DNA of 28,231 nucleotides, from assembly GCA_035266845.1 (NCBI GenBank), contig DATFMP010000080.1, positions 1 through 28,231 of the forward strand, written 5' to 3'. The notes below the pieces were generated by a model. That model had not been told where the DNA came from. It was given only the letters and a program-made list of their open reading frames with translations, and did no database searches. Shown in pieces: positions 24,902 through 28,231 of this stretch. Numbering within the stretch: the stretch's first letter is position 1; the number at the start of each line of letters is the position of its first letter. The stretch is from DATFMP01 sp035266845 (GTDB taxonomy: Bacteria; SAR324; JACQKK01). A program made the translations under genes and the position numbers.

Positions 24902-24983
24902 TGTCATTCCGAGGCCCGCAGCTTGGGCCGAGGAATCTGCTTTGTCGTGTCACAGCAGATTCCTCGCTGCGCTCGGAATGACA
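24902..24983. repeat. SERSEES-type imperfect inverted repeat (MITE-like)
   Basis: The left arm starts TGTCATTCCGAG (24902-24913) and ends CGAGGAATCTGCT near 24941. The right arm (24954-24983) is its reverse complement, AGCAGATTCCTCG to CTCGGAATGACA. The left arm carries about ten extra bases in its centre. Sequences of this type are dispersed in many GC-rich bacteria and give the recurrent spurious translation HSERSEES. Transcribed, it would form a long hairpin. Its nature as a nonautonomous element is inferred; no transposase is nearby. Confidence 0.75.
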
Positions 24984-25179
24984 GCCGAGCTGACCAGGAC
25001 GCACTTGCAGGTGTTGCGGATGAACGTGGAACCGTGGTTCCCGGCAGCGCCTCAACGCAGTGGCTCAACGCGCCGCCCCAGGGCTTCCGACACATCCGTG
25101 AACCGGGGATCTGGGGAAGCGACGGCTCCCCCAGGTCATGGCCTTTCGGTTATCATCGCCGGAGTCATGAGGGTCCGCG

Positions 25180-25197
25180 CATCCTGGCGCCAGGATG
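25180..25197. promoter_or_regulatory. Perfect 18-bp palindrome upstream of glpK (operator candidate)
   Basis: CATCCTGGCGCCAGGATG is its own reverse complement over 18 bp. It ends 78 nt before the glpK start and is followed within 2 nt by TACAAT (25200-25205), a 5-of-6 match to the -10 consensus. A dimeric regulator bound here would sit in the -35/-10 spacer region. No good -35 is visible, consistent with an activator-dependent or weak promoter. Confidence 0.55.
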
Positions 25198-25199
25198 GG

Positions 25200-25205
25200 T
25201 ACAAT
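25200..25205 (+). promoter_or_regulatory. -10-like hexamer upstream of glpK
   Basis: TACAAT preceded by GGG lies just after the 18-bp palindrome. At 17-nt spacing the upstream hexamer (GCGCAT) is a poor -35, so this is a candidate only. Confidence 0.35.
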
Positions 25206-25275
25206 GGAGGCAGGACGACGGGCCGTCCGCAGCGATGGCCCGCCCGCCGATGACCCCACCGCACGGAAGGACACC

Positions 25276-26769
<1,494 letters not shown>

Positions 26770-27091
26770 GGGCGACGTCGCGTTACGCTCCATGAGGCAC
26801 CCGCCTTTGTCCGCATTCTTCCGCTGCGCCCGTGGGCCCTCTGCGGTAGGATGGTACCGGCCACAGAGGCCTGTCCGGCAGGACTTTGCGGGGCGGCGGA
26901 ACGAAGTTGCGAAACGAAGCCAATTCACCCCGCGCAGCGGTTCGCAGCGCAGGGCGTTGTCCTAATATTTGCCGTTTCCGGCGAGGGGACGATTTATCGC
27001 CATGAATGCGACTTAATCAATTTGACTCGGCAACTGGATCGCGTTACGAAGTCGAAAAGATTTCAGTGGACTGGACCGGCGGGAAGCCCGC
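26770..27091. other. Intergenic region: dispersed repeat then low-GC leader
   Basis: The first part is the first long direct repeat (26800-26926). After it composition drops sharply. A weak promoter-like pair is TTGACT (27022-27027), 17 nt, TACGAA (27045-27050). A small hairpin GCGGG-AAG-CCCGC (27079-27091) abuts the start codon of the next gene. A reading frame running through the repeat (26851-27246) is not supported as a gene. Confidence 0.4.
26800..26926. repeat. Imperfect direct repeat, copy 1 (~127 bp)
   Basis: The first 33 nt (26800-26832) are identical to 28105-28137. The remainder aligns at roughly three-quarters identity, sharing CTGCGGTAGGATGGT and TTTGCGGG, and ends in the GCGAAACGAAGCCAATTC element also found at 613-630. 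Copies 1 and 2 bracket the low-GC membrane-protein island in the same orientation. Confidence 0.85.
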
Positions 27092-27337
27092 ATGCTCAAT
27101 GGACTGAAGGATATCCTCGTCGCATACTCGCGGGACCACGGTCTAGTAGTGCCGCTGGTGATCGCGGTGGTAGTATTGATGTACAGTCATCTGCACATTT
27201 GGTTTGCCAACCGTGGCCGACTTGCCGACAAAGACAAGCACATTAACGATTTGATTACAGAACGTGACCGGCTGCAGGATTTTCTCTTTGAGCGGCAGGG
27301 CCGAAGACGGGCTACCAGCAAAAGGGAGGAGCCATGA
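27092..27337 (+). CDS. Small single-helix membrane protein with coiled coil, unknown
   Basis: This 81-aa protein has one hydrophobic helix at about residues 18-33 (LVVPLVIAVVVLMYSHLH), then a charged helical region DKDKHINDLITERDRLQDFL of coiled-coil type, and a basic Arg/Lys tail. Its last 4 nt (ATGA) overlap the start of the next gene, so the two are probably translated together. Codon use is much less GC-biased than in glpK just upstream. I do not recognise the family. Confidence 0.6.
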   Translation: MLNGLKDILVAYSRDHGLVVPLVIAVVVLMYSHLHIWFANRGRLADKDKHINDLITERDRLQDFLFERQGRRRATSKREEP

Positions 27338-27882
27338 GCGCGATCATCGGATTCGCTATCCTCTGTGCCGTTTTCGTGCAGGTATGGTTCGCGCATCGTT
27401 ATTACCGGCAACAGAAGCGCATATGCGGCACTTATCCGTATTACCGCCTACGCGATGAAATTGCATGGCAGATGATCCAAGACCCTACTACGGCGAATGA
27501 GAGAGAGGGGCTGTACAGTTTGACGAATCGGATAGTGCACCACACAGACAGCTTCGGGTGGCAGTTTCTCTCCGAAGTGGTTCAGGACCTGACGCGAGCG
27601 ATTCTGGAGCATAGAGATATTCCTCGGACGCCTGCGCCGCTAGAGGTGGAGCTAGTCGATTTGGTGATTGCGAGCGCACGCGCAAACAGCGTCGCTGTCC
27701 GGCTTGCGTTGACCAATTGGGGGCGAATTGTATTGCTGTTGCCGGTTGCGAGAGCCTGCTACCATCACTATCGATCGAAACATCCGGGGAAAGAGAATGG
27801 GCTTACGCGCCGCGTGGAAACGGTGCGGCGCGTAAGGCGACTTCATTCGTGGCGGGATACTCTGTTGTCTGCGGCAGCCTAG
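27334..27882 (+). CDS. Membrane-anchored protein of unknown function
   Basis: This 182-aa protein is preceded by GGGAGGAG. An N-terminal hydrophobic anchor (residues about 3-21) is followed by a basic, Tyr-rich segment (RYYRQQKRICGTYPYYRLRD), a helical region EGLYSLTNRIVHHTDSFGWQ, a moderately hydrophobic stretch NWGRIVLLLPVARACYHHY, and an Arg-rich tail. It overlaps the preceding gene by 4 nt. GC is around 47% in sampled stretches against roughly 70% in neighbours. I do not recognise it. The ATGA coupling and shared membrane character suggest that the two products work together. Confidence 0.6.
   Translation: MSAIIGFAILCAVFVQVWFAHRYYRQQKRICGTYPYYRLRDEIAWQMIQDPTTANEREGLYSLTNRIVHHTDSFGWQFLSEVVQDLTRAILEHRDIPRTPAPLEVELVDLVIASARANSVAVRLALTNWGRIVLLLPVARACYHHYRSKHPGKENGLTRRVETVRRVRRLHSWRDTLLSAAA
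27802..27836 (+). other. Perfect 12-bp hairpin inside the 3' end of the unknown membrane-protein gene
   Basis: CTTACGCGCCGC (27802-27813) pairs exactly with GCGGCGCGTAAG (27825-27836) across an 11-nt loop. It lies about 46 nt before the stop codon. No T-run follows, so it is not a standard terminator. It is locally much more GC-rich than the gene around it. Confidence 0.6.
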
Positions 27883-28104
27883 GGAGGAAATTCCTCAAGC
27901 TCTCAGGGAACACATCTCAAGACCAGTTGCCATTGCCGACAATACCCCTCCATGTCGCTCGGGGCTTCATGAAATTGCAATACATCGGCTAGACCTGATC
28001 ATCGCCACCAGTTTGGCCAGCTTCTTGGTGTAGCCCAGCGGCAGGCGAGTGAGCGGCCGCAGACAGGTCTCAACCCAGGCCGCCGCACGCATGCCCGGCT
28101 CATG
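27883..28104. other. Intergenic region between the unknown membrane-protein gene and repeat copy 2
   Basis: No intact gene. The first ~95 nt show nothing identifiable. The rest reads on the minus strand as a possible transposase remnant, listed separately, then passes into the second direct repeat, which reaches the window end. Confidence 0.4.
27970..28101 (-). pseudogene. Possible C-terminal remnant of an IS1-like transposase
   Basis: On the minus strand a short frame from an ATG near 28092 reads MRAAAWVETCLRPL, TRLPLGYTKKLAKLVAMIR and a few more residues to TGA at about 27970. The piece TRLPLGYTKKLAKL resembles the [RL]TxxxSKKLxNLxAAV segment near the C-terminus of IS1-like DDE transposases. 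No DDE catalytic core is present, so at best this is a scrap. The assignment rests on one short motif. Confidence 0.35.
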
Positions 28105-28231
28105 CCCGCCTTTGTCCGCATTCTTCCGCTGCGCCCGGCGGCCCCCTGCGGTAGGATGGTCCTGGCCGCGAAGGCGCGTCCGACGGGCCTTTGCGGGTCA
28201 GCGGAGGGAAATTGCGAAAGGAAGCCAATGC
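28105..28231. repeat. Imperfect direct repeat, copy 2 (~127 bp, cut by or ending at the window edge)
   Basis: Same orientation as 26800-26926, with an identical first 33 nt (28105-28137) and similar spacing of the later shared blocks. It ends GCGAAAGGAAGCCAAT, one mismatch from the shared element. The true right boundary may lie outside the window. Confidence 0.85.

Larger units (their letters stand above)
24858..25275. other. Intergenic region between PLD gene and glpK
   Basis: No supported gene. It contains the SERSEES-type inverted repeat and, nearer glpK, a perfect palindrome with a -10-like hexamer, all listed separately. The stretch between them (about 24985-25175) shows nothing I can identify. 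Confidence 0.5.

Noticed and set aside
22998..25055. Minus-strand frame of 685 codons containing the string HSERSEES
   Set aside because: It is an antisense shadow of the PLD gene, and the HSERSEES string is the known spurious translation of the inverted repeat at 24902-24983.
26851..27246. 131-codon plus-strand frame with AERSCETKPIHP
   Set aside because: It reads through the dispersed repeat and the 5' part of the 81-aa gene in a different frame. I regard the CETKPI-type string as a repeat-derived translation artefact.

Overview
This window comes from a high-GC bacterial chromosome. By eye most genes have G or C at nearly every third position, and two stretches (about 18.4-20.2 kb and 26.95-28.0 kb) fall to roughly 50% GC. 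Lipoproteins with lipoboxes, a C-terminal-Phe outer-membrane barrel candidate and a CsgG/LpoB-like secreted domain point to a Gram-negative (diderm) cell. The left-edge gene carries an N-terminal NRRNAKKSTGPRT motif that I associate with Acidobacteriota, Planctomycetota and related uncultured groups. The phylum cannot be fixed from the window. The organism uses selenocysteine, because its selD gene reads through an in-frame UGA.

Layout. 0-5.3 kb: the 3' part of the NRRNAKKSTGPRT-type gene, a RecD2-type helicase (minus strand) and argS (plus strand). 5.3-8.6 kb: a small 4-helix heme-copper-oxidase-like membrane protein, a lipoprotein, a very strong rho-independent terminator preceded by an orphan promoter-like sequence, and an MscS-family channel. 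8.7-12.9 kb: HMG-CoA lyase, an RluA-family pseudouridine synthase, a DUF4386-like membrane protein (minus), and selD. The selD active-site codon is UGA at 11930-11932, followed by a bacterial SECIS-like hairpin. A conventional reading would start selD late and lose its catalytic end. 13.0-18.4 kb: a DUF3187-like barrel and a TPR protein (minus, one operon), divergent from a protein joining a CsgG/LpoB-like domain to a Kelch propeller, then a Zn alcohol dehydrogenase and a PPOX/F420-type flavoprotein. 18.4-20.1 kb: a lower-GC two-gene cassette on the minus strand, tcmP plus its three-Cys-motif (Gp37/Gp68, DUF5131) partner, coupled by a TAATG overlap and with a hairpin or operator at its 5' end. 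20.2-26.8 kb: an SDR oxidoreductase, a small membrane protein, a hydroxyacid-oxoacid transhydrogenase-like Fe-ADH, a phospholipase-D/cardiolipin-synthase-like lipoprotein, a 'SERSEES'-type inverted repeat, and glpK behind a perfect 18-bp palindrome. 26.8 kb to the end: two ~127-bp imperfect direct repeats flank a low-GC island with two overlapping genes for small unknown membrane proteins and a possible IS1-like transposase scrap.

How the genes fit together. Most of the window is housekeeping and central metabolism in short independent units: translation and tRNA modification, selenium, leucine/HMG-CoA catabolism, glycerol and phospholipid metabolism, and dehydrogenases. No long pathway operon is visible. 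The accessory content is concentrated in the tcmP/three-Cys cassette and in the repeat-flanked membrane-protein island. These two are the best candidates for an undescribed system. The selenoprotein selD is the clearest point where standard gene calling would go wrong.
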